Of a stretch of DNA of 41,949 nucleotides, positions 7,960 through 15,433 are shown one piece after another (within the stretch, counting starts at the first letter, position 1; each line of letters starts with the position of its first letter). The DNA is taken from the NCBI RefSeq assembly GCF_001006285.1, contig NZ_LBBT01000237.1, positions 1 through 41,949 of the forward strand. The letters are read 5' to 3'. Origin of the DNA: Paraclostridium benzoelyticum (GTDB lineage Bacteria; Bacillota; Clostridia; Peptostreptococcales; Peptostreptococcaceae). Both the position numbers and the translations under genes were made by a program. Under the pieces are notes generated by a model. That model searched no databases, had not been told where the DNA came from, and was given only the letters and a program-made list of their open reading frames with translations.

Positions 7960-8589
7960 TTATTTATTCATATATGTTATTATATCTAAAGATTGTATAA
8001 TTTCAATATCTGGTACATCCCCAATTAAATAGATCGTGTAAATTTTATTGTTCTTTAATTCAATTTTTTTACTTATTCTTATTCTATCATAGTTTCCTTC
8101 CGATTCCACATTGCTTTCTTCTATAGCGAAATCATATACTCCTACAGGAACTTCTGCATAATTAGTTCTTTTGCCAAAAGGAATCTCATCTATCATTTTC
8201 ACCCCGTTTACCGTTAAGTCTATCGGCTCCGTAGTAGGCGATAAATGTGCTATTCTAAACTTTGCACTGGAATCACAAATCTTTTCATTTGGATCTTCAA
8301 AAACTGCAAGTAGCATAAGCTTTGGCATTATACCGGTTATAACTAAAGTCCCTACATTCCCACCTGCTATAGTTAACTCTTGTTCTAGTATTAACTTTTC
8401 ATTGTTTCCACATTCATATACTTTGACCGTATAATCCCCAGGAAATGTCGGTGTATATGGAACAAATTCTCTGTACCTAACATCAGAAAATACAAGTACG
8501 TCATTAATATATACATCAATTTTATCGCTATTTGCCGTAGCATTAAAAACTCTTATATATGATGCATCATTATTAACTCTTATTTTCAT
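7960..8589 (-). CDS. DUF4397-domain protein, two repeats
   Basis: 209 residues, mainly beta-strand pattern. Two related halves are visible: AYIRVFNATANS-type start (here SYIRVFNATANSDKIDVYIND, residues 10-30) and FRIAHLSPTTEPIDLTVNG (residues 106-124), each followed by PF/PY..Y..V..G.Y strands; this is the DUF4397 pattern of beta-sandwich proteins found on many bacterial surfaces. There is no signal peptide, Cys or membrane segment, so how it would leave the cell is unclear; in spore formers such proteins can be laid on the spore. GGGGGAGG precedes the ATG. Upstream lie a probable promoter and two palindromes (8626-8716). Function unknown. Confidence 0.8.
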   Translation of the reverse strand: MKIRVNNDASYIRVFNATANSDKIDVYINDVLVFSDVRYREFVPYTPTFPGDYTVKVYECGNNEKLILEQELTIAGGNVGTLVITGIMPKLMLLAVFEDPNEKICDSSAKFRIAHLSPTTEPIDLTVNGVKMIDEIPFGKRTNYAEVPVGVYDFAIEESNVESEGNYDRIRISKKIELKNNKIYTIYLIGDVPDIEIIQSLDIITYMNK

Positions 8590-8625
8590 ACATACCTCCC
8601 CCTTTAAGATAAAACATAATTTATT

Positions 8626-8647
8626 ATATGTCTTTTATACGACATAT
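8626..8647. repeat. Inverted repeat in the DUF4397 leader
   Basis: ATATGTC (8626-8632) and GACATAT (8641-8647), eight bases apart, 40-60 bases before the DUF4397 start; a possible operator. Confidence 0.4.
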
Positions 8648-8672
8648 GATACTTCAACAAATAGTGTTTATT

Positions 8673-8694
8673 TTTTATTACCTGGGTAATAAAA
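8673..8694. promoter_or_regulatory. Palindromic operator over the -10 region of the DUF4397 gene
   Basis: Perfect 10-bp arms TTTTATTACC and GGTAATAAAA separated by TG. It overlaps the likely -10 TTATTA (8687-8692). The shape is that of a dimeric repressor site; the regulator is not identifiable. Confidence 0.5.
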
Positions 8695-8716
8695 CCATTG
8701 TAATCACTAGCGTCAA
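8687..8716 (-). promoter_or_regulatory. Probable promoter of the DUF4397 gene
   Basis: TTGACG (8711-8716) and TTATTA (8687-8692) on the minus strand with an 18-base spacer. The -35 is good, the -10 is weak. Confidence 0.45.
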
Positions 8717-8939
8717 GGCGTTTTTTATCTTATTTTATCATATCGATGTAAGCTTTTATATTTCATTTTGTCATCTATTGTTATATTTACATTTAAAATA
8801 AAAATTCAGCATCACTCGTGTCGTCATTAAGTTTCCCATTTATATAAAAAATTTCTATTTCCCAATACAAAATCACTTTATTCTCATATATTTTATTGCT
8901 TATTGTATTTTTCTTGATATATCTTTTGTAAGCGTAAAA

Positions 8940-8972
8940 AAACTTCTACAAATTTATACTTTGTAGAAGTTT
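8940..8972 (-). terminator. Intrinsic terminator
   Basis: 13-bp arms 8940-8952 and 8960-8972 with a 7-base loop, followed on the minus strand by TTTT; ends the Cys-rich gene 8998-9294. Confidence 0.75.
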
Positions 8973-8997
8973 AAAATATATAATATATTAATTTTTC

Positions 8998-9294
8998 CTA
9001 TTTAGCATCTTTATTTATTGATATTACTCTACTTTTTTTCTCACTGACTTTCGGTTTTTTCTCGCATTCTTTACAACCTCTCAGCTTTTTCATAAAGTTA
9101 TCTAACATTTCAACTATATTGTATTTATTTGCTAGTTCAAAATTTTTGCAATATCTGGCTTTAAAGAATATTTCGTCTGGTATCCCAGTTTTATATATGT
9201 CACATATTGGTTTTCCATTTTTAAATTGTACAAAATTCTTACTTTTTAGAGTATGCTTGCACTTATGACATTTTCTAGTTTTTAATCTCCCCAT
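8998..9294 (-). CDS. Small Cys-rich protein, probable zinc ribbon, 98 residues
   Basis: Begins MGRLKTRKCHKCKHTLKS and carries a first CxxC (CHKC) at residues 9-12, single cysteines in PICDIY and RYCKN, then a second CxxC (CKEC) near residue 74, with a basic tail. Two CxxC pairs suggest a structural zinc site. No membrane segment. I chose the ATG at 9292-9294 because GGGGGGAG lies four bases before it; the frame is open six codons further upstream but that start overlaps the ribosome site. Single gene with its own terminator. Not recognised; could bind nucleic acid or act as a small adaptor. Confidence 0.65.
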   Translation of the reverse strand: MGRLKTRKCHKCKHTLKSKNFVQFKNGKPICDIYKTGIPDEIFFKARYCKNFELANKYNIVEMLDNFMKKLRGCKECEKKPKVSEKKSRVISINKDAK

Positions 9295-9445
9295 ATTCTC
9301 CCCCCTAAGCAAAGCTTTTCTTTTGCTTTATTTATATTTTACCATAAATTTCAAAATTTATATACTTCTGTAAGATATTTATTTAACATAATTTTAATCT
9401 TGCTATATTTATTAAGTTCAAACTAACAAAATACTTTTTTAATAT

Positions 9446-10390
9446 TTATTGATTAGTTATTTTAGTGTTCTGCTTTATCCAATTTATAGTATCGTTTATA
9501 ACTTCATCTTTATTAATTTCATTTAGCATCTCATGTCTTCCCCCACTATACAATTTGAACTCAACATTTTCTATGCCCACTTTTTTATAATTTTCATACA
9601 ACTTAATTATACCTTTCCCAAATTTGCCAACAGGGTCTTTATCTCCTGCAAATATATATATAGGCAATTTAGAATTTATTTTCCCCAAATTATTTATATT
9701 TCTAATTTCTTTAAATAACTTAAATAAATCATAAAAATATCCATTGCTAAAAACCACTCCACAATATTCATTTTCTATATATTTTTCAACTTCTTTAAAA
9801 TCTCTGCTAAGCCAATCAAATTCTGATTTATTTGGTTTAAACTTTTTATTAAATCCTCCAAAAGCTAGTTTATCTATTAAACAAGCCTTTTTTTCTCTTC
9901 CTTGTATTTTACTCATAACTTTAGCAACTAAGAAACCTAAATCAACTTCTATTCCATACAATCCATTTGTTCCAGAAAGTATTACTCCGTCTATATCTTC
10001 ACTATAATCGATTATATACTTTTGAGCTGCAAATGATCCCATGCTATGACTAAATAAAAATATAGGTAATCCATTATTTTCAGTTTTTATGATTTTGGTT
10101 AATTTATTTAAATCTTTTACTATACAATGTATGCCGTCCTTTTGTGCAAGTATACCTATTGTATTTATATTTTTTGCACTTTTACCATGTCCTCTATGAT
10201 CATTTATATATACTATGTACCCATTATCGGTCAAGCAATTTGCAAATCTTTTATATCTGCTAGCTTCTTCTGCCATTCCATGGGAAATTTGAACAATTCC
10301 CTTTATATTTTCTTTTTCTATTGGCTCATATTTATATACATATATGTCAGTGTCTTCTTCCCCTTTAAATGTAAAATTACTTATTTTCAT
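9446..10390 (-). CDS. Alpha/beta hydrolase, lysophospholipase/monoacylglycerol lipase-like
   Basis: 314 residues. The family blocks are clear: IVQISHGMAEEASRY near residue 37 (oxyanion HG), NDHRGHGKSA near 65, nucleophile elbow FSHSMGSFAAQ (Ser near 116), the acid in FAGDKDPVG near 253 and the catalytic His in GGRHEML near 285. This is the serine aminopeptidase/lysophospholipase group (PldB-like), acting on monoacyl lipids in the cytoplasm or at the membrane. ATG at 10388-10390 follows GGAGGG; an upstream GTG in frame overlaps that ribosome site and is rejected. Stands alone between small genes; no clear terminator downstream. Confidence 0.88.
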   Translation of the reverse strand: MKISNFTFKGEEDTDIYVYKYEPIEKENIKGIVQISHGMAEEASRYKRFANCLTDNGYIVYINDHRGHGKSAKNINTIGILAQKDGIHCIVKDLNKLTKIIKTENNGLPIFLFSHSMGSFAAQKYIIDYSEDIDGVILSGTNGLYGIEVDLGFLVAKVMSKIQGREKKACLIDKLAFGGFNKKFKPNKSEFDWLSRDFKEVEKYIENEYCGVVFSNGYFYDLFKLFKEIRNINNLGKINSKLPIYIFAGDKDPVGKFGKGIIKLYENYKKVGIENVEFKLYSGGRHEMLNEINKDEVINDTINWIKQNTKITNQ

Positions 10391-10512
10391 AAATCCCTCC
10401 ACTATTACAATAATTTAAATTTTATGTATATTAAAATTATTTTATTATATTATATCATTATGTGATCAATTATTTAAATATACTTGGCATAATAATGCAT
10501 AATTGCAAAAAT

Positions 10513-10542
10513 AAAAGGAATATATATGTATATATTCCTTTT
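10513..10542 (-). terminator. Intrinsic terminator of the spore-protein-like gene
   Basis: Perfect 14-bp arms 10513-10526 and 10529-10542 separated by TG, with TATTTTT following on the minus strand. Confidence 0.75.
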
Positions 10543-10557
10543 AAACAATACTTTATT

Positions 10558-10776
10558 TTATAAATCCATTCTTCCTTTGTAATCACCATTACCATTTTTT
10601 ATATGGCTTTTTCTATTCATTGTTTTCTTACTATATTTAGCTTCACCTTCAGATGCAAGCTTTGCATTAACTTCTGTTGATTCACATCCATTTATGCCTA
10701 ACTCTTGTGCAATCTCTTCTTTATTTTGTTTGTAAAGTTCAACTTTTGTTAAATTTTGTTTTTTATTATTAGTCAT
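10558..10776 (-). CDS. Small acid-soluble spore protein-like peptide, 72 residues
   Basis: A hydrophilic peptide with the segment ELYKQNKEEIAQELGING near residues 13-29. This resembles the EIAQELGI helix of alpha/beta-type small acid-soluble spore proteins, where germination protease cuts, followed by a Lys/Asn/Ser-rich, Gly-containing half. The typical second motif (S-R-x-N/S-G-S-V-G-G-E) is not clearly present, so this is either a divergent member or an unrelated small DNA-binding-like peptide. ATG at 10774-10776 lies seven bases after AAGGAG; the ATG two codons earlier is too close. It has one cysteine and is monocistronic with its own terminator. Confidence 0.5.
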   Translation of the reverse strand: MTNNKKQNLTKVELYKQNKEEIAQELGINGCESTEVNAKLASEGEAKYSKKTMNRKSHIKNGNGDYKGRMDL

Positions 10777-10854
10777 TTTCATACTCCTTTCTAAAATATA
10801 CTCATCTTTATTGTGCTTATTTTCATAAATTAAATTCTAGTAAATCATTTACAA

Positions 10855-10884
10855 AAAAATAAAGAGCATATGCTCTTTATTTTT
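10855..10884 (-). terminator. Intrinsic terminator of the YfcC gene
   Basis: A perfect 30-bp palindrome (15-bp arms, centre 10869/10870) followed on the minus strand by a U7 run; it overlaps the stop codon of the transporter. Confidence 0.85.
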
Positions 10885-12304
10885 AAAATCCAAACTGAAG
10901 TCCTATAACTAAAAATCCAATTCCAAGTATTGTAATTGTAACTAGTAAAGGAGCTATAAATTTAAGCCATTTATCCCAAGGAACTCTAGCTACAGCTAAT
11001 GCTCCCATTAAAACTCCAGATGTAGGTGTGATCATATTCATAAATCCTGATCCAAATTGAAATGATGTTACTATTTGCTGTGCTGAAACTCCTACCAAAT
11101 CGCCAAGTGGTGCAAGTACTGGTATTGTAAGTGATGCAAGTCCTGATGATGATGGTATTAATATAGTTAAAGCACTTTCAAGCAGGAATGTTAGAACTAT
11201 AAATATCGACTTTGGAAGTCCATTTAATAAGTTTGCTGCTGAATTTAATATACTATCTATTATAAATCCATTTTGTGCAATTATTACTATTCCACGAGCC
11301 AAAGCTATGGCAAGCCCTGCTGTAATTAAATCTTTAGCTCCTTCTTCAAAAGCTTCTACAATTTCAGATTGTTTTAATCCTCCAAATATTCCTGACAATA
11401 TTCCCATTGCGCAGAATATCATACAAATTTCTGGTATGTACCATCCTTTTGCAATTACTCCATAAACCATAGCTGCCATACCAACAGTAAATGTAACTAA
11501 AACAGCTAACTCTTTTTTAGTAAAAGGTTTTATAGATGATTGTCCCATTACAAAATGTTCTCTATTTTTTTTATCTAATTCGTATACAATTGATTTTTGC
11601 GGATTTTTTTTAACTTTATTGGCATGTAACATAACAAATGCAATAGATATCGCCATTATAATTACAAAAATTATACTTCTATATCCAATCCCTGAACCGG
11701 GTGCTATATTAGCTAAAGCTTGTGCTATGCCAGTTGAAAAAGGATTTATTGTTGATGCAGCAGTTCCTGCCGCTGCTCCAATAAATACCACTGACATTCC
11801 AGTTAGGGAATCATAACCCAAACTTACCATCATAGGAATAAATATAATGTAAAAAGGAAGTGCCTCTTCGTGCATTCCAAAGGTTGTACCTCCTAATCCA
11901 AATAAAATCATACATATTGGAATAATTAAAAACTCCAATCCTTTCATTTTAGAAATCGTATGCCCAATACCTGCCTCTATAGCCCCAGTTTTGTTTACAA
12001 TTCCAAAGGCTCCTCCAACTAATATTACAAATCCTACAACTTCTGCAGCATCTATAAATCCATCTATTGGAGCTTTAAATATTTCTGGTATACCTTGTGG
12101 ATTAGATTCTACTACTTTATATGTTCCTGGTACAACTACACTTCTCCCATCAACTTCAGTTCTATCAAACTGTCCACTTGGTATTATCCAAGTTAATCCA
12201 GCCATAACTATAATCAATGCAAAGATTATCGTAAAAGTATGAGGAATGCTAATCTTTTTCTTTTTTTTGTTTTTGTTGTTTTCTAAAATCTCTGATTTAC
12301 TCAT
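10883..12304 (-). CDS. YfcC-family membrane transporter (C4-dicarboxylate/amino acid anaerobic carrier superfamily)
   Basis: 473 residues, about twelve membrane helices after a short basic cytoplasmic start (NNKNKKKKKISIPHTFTII). The YfcC family signature segments are seen: GLTWIIPSGQF near residue 40, GMHEEALPFYIIFIPMMVSLGYD near 143, and the C-terminal SSSGLASLTIPVLAPLGDLVG and PTSGVLMGALAVARVPWDKW. Members are proposed carriers for basic amino acids or peptide-derived anions; the substrate of most is unproven. ATG follows GGGAGATG. An extended -10 promoter lies at 12406-12414 and a short TGACA/TGTCA inverted repeat just downstream of it. Monocistronic with a terminator on its stop codon. 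Confidence 0.88.
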   Translation of the reverse strand: MSKSEILENNKNKKKKKISIPHTFTIIFALIIVMAGLTWIIPSGQFDRTEVDGRSVVVPGTYKVVESNPQGIPEIFKAPIDGFIDAAEVVGFVILVGGAFGIVNKTGAIEAGIGHTISKMKGLEFLIIPICMILFGLGGTTFGMHEEALPFYIIFIPMMVSLGYDSLTGMSVVFIGAAAGTAASTINPFSTGIAQALANIAPGSGIGYRSIIFVIIMAISIAFVMLHANKVKKNPQKSIVYELDKKNREHFVMGQSSIKPFTKKELAVLVTFTVGMAAMVYGVIAKGWYIPEICMIFCAMGILSGIFGGLKQSEIVEAFEEGAKDLITAGLAIALARGIVIIAQNGFIIDSILNSAANLLNGLPKSIFIVLTFLLESALTILIPSSSGLASLTIPVLAPLGDLVGVSAQQIVTSFQFGSGFMNMITPTSGVLMGALAVARVPWDKWLKFIAPLLVTITILGIGFLVIGLQFGF

Positions 12305-12355
12305 AATTCATCTCCCTATAATAACCCCTTTTTTCATTTTAGATTGATAAATTTG

Positions 12356-12373
12356 TGACAGTCCTTTATGTCA
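12356..12373. repeat. Short inverted repeat in the YfcC leader, possible operator
   Basis: TGACA (12356-12360) and TGTCA (12369-12373), eight bases apart, about 35 bases downstream of the -10 box; position fits a repressor site. Confidence 0.35.
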
Positions 12374-12405
12374 AATTCTATATTTATATAACTCTTTTCA
12401 CTAAA

Positions 12406-12414
12406 ATTATAGCA
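12406..12414 (-). promoter_or_regulatory. Extended -10 promoter of the YfcC gene
   Basis: TGCTATAAT on the minus strand, an extended -10 element; the -35 region is poor (TGTTAA), as is common with extended -10 promoters. Confidence 0.55.
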
Positions 12415-12484
12415 TATCTTGGTAATTAACATTTGAATTTTTTAATTTTTTCTTAAATTTATAATTTTTAAACTCAATATATAA

Positions 12485-12512
12485 AAAAGCATAGGCTTAA
12501 GCCTATGCTTTT
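12485..12512 (-). terminator. Intrinsic terminator of the HAD phosphatase gene
   Basis: Perfect 28-bp palindrome (arms 12485-12498 and 12499-12512) followed by U6 on the minus strand, three bases after the stop codon. Confidence 0.85.
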
Positions 12513-12515
12513 CAT

Positions 12516-13313
12516 TTATTTTAATATTTCACTTAATGCTTTTGCTACACCATCTTCAGTGTTTTTGCAAGTTATAAAGTTTGCATTCTTTTTCACTATA
12601 TCTTCCGCATTACCCATTGCAACACCCATACCAGCATATTTTATCATACTTAAATCGTTATGATTATCTCCAAAAGTTATTATTTCACTTTTATCTATAT
12701 CTAAGTATTTACCTAAACTTTCTACAGCACTACCTTTATTAACGCCTTTTTTCATAATCTCAATATTATCAAAGAAAGATTTAGTCAATTCTATATCTTC
12801 TATAGTTTTCAATTCACATTCTACTTTAGATAGTAGTTCTAAGTTACTTTCTATAATTAAAAATTTCAAAATATTTTTCCCTAATATTTGTTCTTTTATA
12901 TTTTCAGTTTCAATTATCTTTATATTTAAATCTTCTTGCATTTGATATTTTCTAAGCCATTCATTTATATATGTAGTAAATATAGTATCATCTGTAAAAC
13001 ACTGATAATATATATTATTTTTTTCTAAAACATCAATTATGTTGTTACATATATAATTTTCTATTTGGCTTTCATATATTATATTCCCATTTGACTCTTT
13101 AATTAAAGCTCCATTACAACATATTATAGGAGTTTTTATTCCTAACTCCCTAGCATACTTAATAGTTGATTCATAAATTCTCCCTGTTGCAATAGCTACA
13201 TTAACCCCTTTATCAGCAGCAAATTTCAAAGCTTCTTTATTTTTCTGGCTGATTTCATGCTCTCCATTTAACAAGGTTCCATCCATATCTGTTACTATCA
13301 ATTTATAATTCAT
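12516..13313 (-). CDS. Cof-type HAD-superfamily sugar/flavin phosphatase
   Basis: 265 residues, the usual size of Cof/YwpJ/YidA hydrolases. Motif I is VTDMDGTLLNG with nucleophile Asp9 and acid Asp11, motif II is IATGRIYES, motif III Lys lies in MKKGVNKGSAVE near 205, and motif IV is ITFGDNHNDLSMI. The large cap between residues 85 and 190 is of the C2 type. It dephosphorylates small phosphate esters (sugar phosphates, FMN, PLP) in the cytoplasm; the substrate cannot be read from the sequence. AAAGGAGG lies seven bases before ATG. Stands alone. Confidence 0.92.
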   Translation of the reverse strand: MNYKLIVTDMDGTLLNGEHEISQKNKEALKFAADKGVNVAIATGRIYESTIKYARELGIKTPIICCNGALIKESNGNIIYESQIENYICNNIIDVLEKNNIYYQCFTDDTIFTTYINEWLRKYQMQEDLNIKIIETENIKEQILGKNILKFLIIESNLELLSKVECELKTIEDIELTKSFFDNIEIMKKGVNKGSAVESLGKYLDIDKSEIITFGDNHNDLSMIKYAGMGVAMGNAEDIVKKNANFITCKNTEDGVAKALSEILK

Positions 13314-13427
13314 ATTTGCCTCCTTTAAATGCCTATTTAATTTCGATTATATTATATTCTAGTATATTAATACCATTTCCTTCTTATTTTTACACTTTTG
13401 AATCAGTTTTTGATAGTAACAATTTAT

Positions 13428-14021
13428 TTAAACTACTTTTTTTATTCTATCAAGAGATTTTTTCTCTAGCATATTTCTCATTTTTTTCCTATCTTCTAAA
13501 AATCTATTATATATTTCATCTGAAATTTTAGTATTTCCATATACTCTCCAATACTTTGTCTTCTGAAGTTCATAATTACCATAGCCCATAAATCCTACTA
13601 CATCTTTTAGTGGATATCCTAAAAATATGCCTATTTCATGTGGAAATTCATTTTCTTTTAGCTTATCTAATAAGCAATTTATATAATTATCTAGCGTATA
13701 GCAATTTGGATATCCTATAAACCTAAGAAAATTTACGCATTTTTTATTTTTTAAAGTTTCCGATAGAGCATCTTTATTTATGAATAGTATTTTTATTTCC
13801 CCATTATCCTTATAAACTATCTCATATTTTAATCTAGAACAGCTTTTGAAAAAAGATTCTATTTCTTTTATTTTGTATTCTTTATTGTTGTCATTAAGTG
13901 AAATATTTAATATTTCACTAGGCTTTGATCCTAAGATTACAGGCCCTAAAAGTTCTAATATCCATTTTATGTATGATGAATCTATTCTATTTTTACATGA
14001 GTAATCACATTTTATATTCAT
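13428..14021 (-). CDS. DUF3793 family protein, probably iron-regulated
   Basis: 197 residues, soluble. Family features are the N-terminal cysteine pair, ILELLGPVILGSKPSEILNI near residue 25, and the C-terminal GIFLGYPLKDVVGFMGYG and YWRVYGN, characteristic of DUF3793 proteins of Clostridia. Biochemical function is not known to me. The ATG at 14019-14021 follows GGAGG by five bases; an upstream in-frame ATG overlaps that ribosome site. The promoter (14061-14089) is embedded in a perfect inverted pair of Fur-like boxes, so iron (or another metal read by a Fur-family regulator) very likely controls it. The pairing of DUF3793 with a Fur site gives a clue to its role in metal homeostasis. Confidence 0.85.
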   Translation of the reverse strand: MNIKCDYSCKNRIDSSYIKWILELLGPVILGSKPSEILNISLNDNNKEYKIKEIESFFKSCSRLKYEIVYKDNGEIKILFINKDALSETLKNKKCVNFLRFIGYPNCYTLDNYINCLLDKLKENEFPHEIGIFLGYPLKDVVGFMGYGNYELQKTKYWRVYGNTKISDEIYNRFLEDRKKMRNMLEKKSLDRIKKVV

Positions 14022-14036
14022 ATTAACCTCCATTTA

Positions 14037-14090
14037 ATTGAAAATCATTATCGTATTTAAATTTTATCATAATTGATAATGATTTTCAAT
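14037..14090. promoter_or_regulatory. Two inverted Fur-like boxes bracketing a promoter
   Basis: ATTGAAAATCATTATC (14037-14052) and its exact reverse complement (14075-14090), 22 bases apart. Each holds GATAATGATTTTC, which resembles the GATAATGATAATC half of the Fur consensus. Confidence 0.75.
14061..14089 (-). promoter_or_regulatory. Promoter of the DUF3793 gene
   Basis: TTGAAA (14084-14089) and TAAAAT (14061-14066) on the minus strand with a 17-base spacer. The -35 lies inside one Fur-like box, and the other box lies just downstream of the -10. Confidence 0.7.
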
Positions 14091-14155
14091 ATCTTTTTAG
14101 TTATATATTAAATTTTATTGTTCTAATCCATTTAAATTTCATTTAATTAAATTAT

Positions 14156-14185
14156 TTTACATTTTATATAAATTTATGTTAAAAT
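14156..14185 (+). promoter_or_regulatory. Promoter of the Xaa-Pro peptidase gene
   Basis: TTTACA (14156-14161) and TAAAAT (14180-14185) with an 18-base spacer, about 43 bases before the start codon. Confidence 0.55.
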
Positions 14186-14227
14186 TTACTTGTACGATAT
14201 TTATACAATTAAAAGGGAGATGGATAT

Positions 14228-15304
14228 ATGAAAACTCAAAGATTAAACGCTGTTCTTGATCAAATGAAGAAAAATAGCATAGATCAAATGTTAATTAGTG
14301 ATCCATATGCAATATTCTACTTAACAGGAAAAATGATACATCCGGGAGAAAGATTATTAGCATTATACATAAATGTTAATGGAAATAATAAAATGTTTAT
14401 AAATGAATTATTCCCTGTGAATGAAGACTTAGGTGTTGAAATGATTTGGTTTAACGATACTCAAAATTCAGTTGAAATCGTTTCCAACAATATAGATAAA
14501 ACTGGTACTATAGGTGTTGATAAAAACTGGCCTGCAAAATTCTTATTAGCTTTAATGGATTTATCTCCAGAATGTAAATTTGTGAATTCTTCTTATATAG
14601 TAGATACTTTAAGATCTTCTAAAGATGAAGAGGAAAAAGATTTAATGAGAAAAGCTTCTGCTTTAAACGATGAAGCTATGAAGAGATTAAAATCTACTAT
14701 AAATGCAGATTTAACAGAAAAACAACTTGCTAACAAATTATCTGGAATATATGAAGATTTAGGTGCTGATGGTTTCTCATTCTCTCCTATAATAGGATTT
14801 GGACCAACTGGAGCAGATCCACACGGTACGCCTGGTGATAGAAAAGTTAAAGTTGGAGATGCTATAATACTTGACATAGGTTGTGTAAAAGATAACTACT
14901 GTTCAGATATGACTAGAACAGTATTCTATAAAGAAGCTCCTGAAAAAGCTAAAGAAGTATTTGAAATAGTTTTAGAAGCTAATAAAAGAGCTATAGCTTT
15001 AGTTAAGCCAGGTGTTAGATTCTGTGATATAGATGCAGCCGCTAGAGATTATATAACAGAAAAAGGATACGGAAAATACTTCACTCATAGAACTGGTCAC
15101 TCTATAGGTCTTGAGTGCCATGATATGGGAGATGTTTCTTCTGTTAATACTGATTGTCTTCAAGAAGGTATGATATTCTCTGTTGAGCCAGGTATATACC
15201 TACCAGGTGAATTCGGAGTTAGAATAGAAGATCTAGTTCTAGTTACAAAAGATGGTCATGAAAACTTAAATAAACATGATAAAGAATTAGTTATAGTTGG
15301 ATAA
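14228..15304 (+). CDS. Xaa-Pro aminopeptidase/dipeptidase, M24 family
   Basis: 358 residues: an N-terminal creatinase-type domain (1-125) and a C-terminal pita-bread peptidase domain. Metal ligands of the family are visible as Asp in DAIILDIGCVKDNYCSDMTR (two Asp), His in HRTGHSIGLECHD, Glu in FSVEPGIYL and Glu in GVRIEDLVLV. It removes a residue before proline from peptides in the cytoplasm, using Mn2+ or Co2+. Codon use is unusually regular, suggesting strong expression. GGGAGATG lies before ATG. Monocistronic, with a strong terminator at 15310-15343. Confidence 0.93.
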   Translation: MKTQRLNAVLDQMKKNSIDQMLISDPYAIFYLTGKMIHPGERLLALYINVNGNNKMFINELFPVNEDLGVEMIWFNDTQNSVEIVSNNIDKTGTIGVDKNWPAKFLLALMDLSPECKFVNSSYIVDTLRSSKDEEEKDLMRKASALNDEAMKRLKSTINADLTEKQLANKLSGIYEDLGADGFSFSPIIGFGPTGADPHGTPGDRKVKVGDAIILDIGCVKDNYCSDMTRTVFYKEAPEKAKEVFEIVLEANKRAIALVKPGVRFCDIDAAARDYITEKGYGKYFTHRTGHSIGLECHDMGDVSSVNTDCLQEGMIFSVEPGIYLPGEFGVRIEDLVLVTKDGHENLNKHDKELVIVG

Positions 15305-15309
15305 ATTTT

Positions 15310-15343
15310 AAAGCATAGACAAACATTTTGTCTATGCTTTTTT
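15310..15343 (+). terminator. Intrinsic terminator of the Xaa-Pro peptidase gene
   Basis: Perfect 14-bp arms 15310-15323 and 15327-15340 with loop CAT and a T6 run. Confidence 0.9.
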
Positions 15344-15370
15344 ATGTCTACATATTTATAATTTATACAA

Positions 15371-15409
15371 AAAAAAGATTATCTTAAATAATTTAAGATA
15401 ATCTTTTTT
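15371..15409 (-). terminator. Intrinsic terminator of the alcohol dehydrogenase gene
   Basis: Perfect 18-bp arms 15371-15388 and 15392-15409 with loop TAA; U run on the minus strand. Confidence 0.88.
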
Positions 15410-15433
15410 GATATATAATAATTTATTTAATTT

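Larger units (their letters stand above)
8590..8997. other. 408-bp gene-free stretch with promoter and operators
   Basis: No credible small gene was found on either strand (short frames lack ribosome sites). The left part holds the leader, palindromes and promoter of the DUF4397 gene; the right end holds the terminator of the Cys-rich gene. I see nothing in about 8720-8935. Confidence 0.6.

Noticed and set aside
8720..8940. Short frame MGNLMTTRVMLNF... in the gene-free stretch
   Set aside because: No ribosome binding site, 22 codons only, no support.
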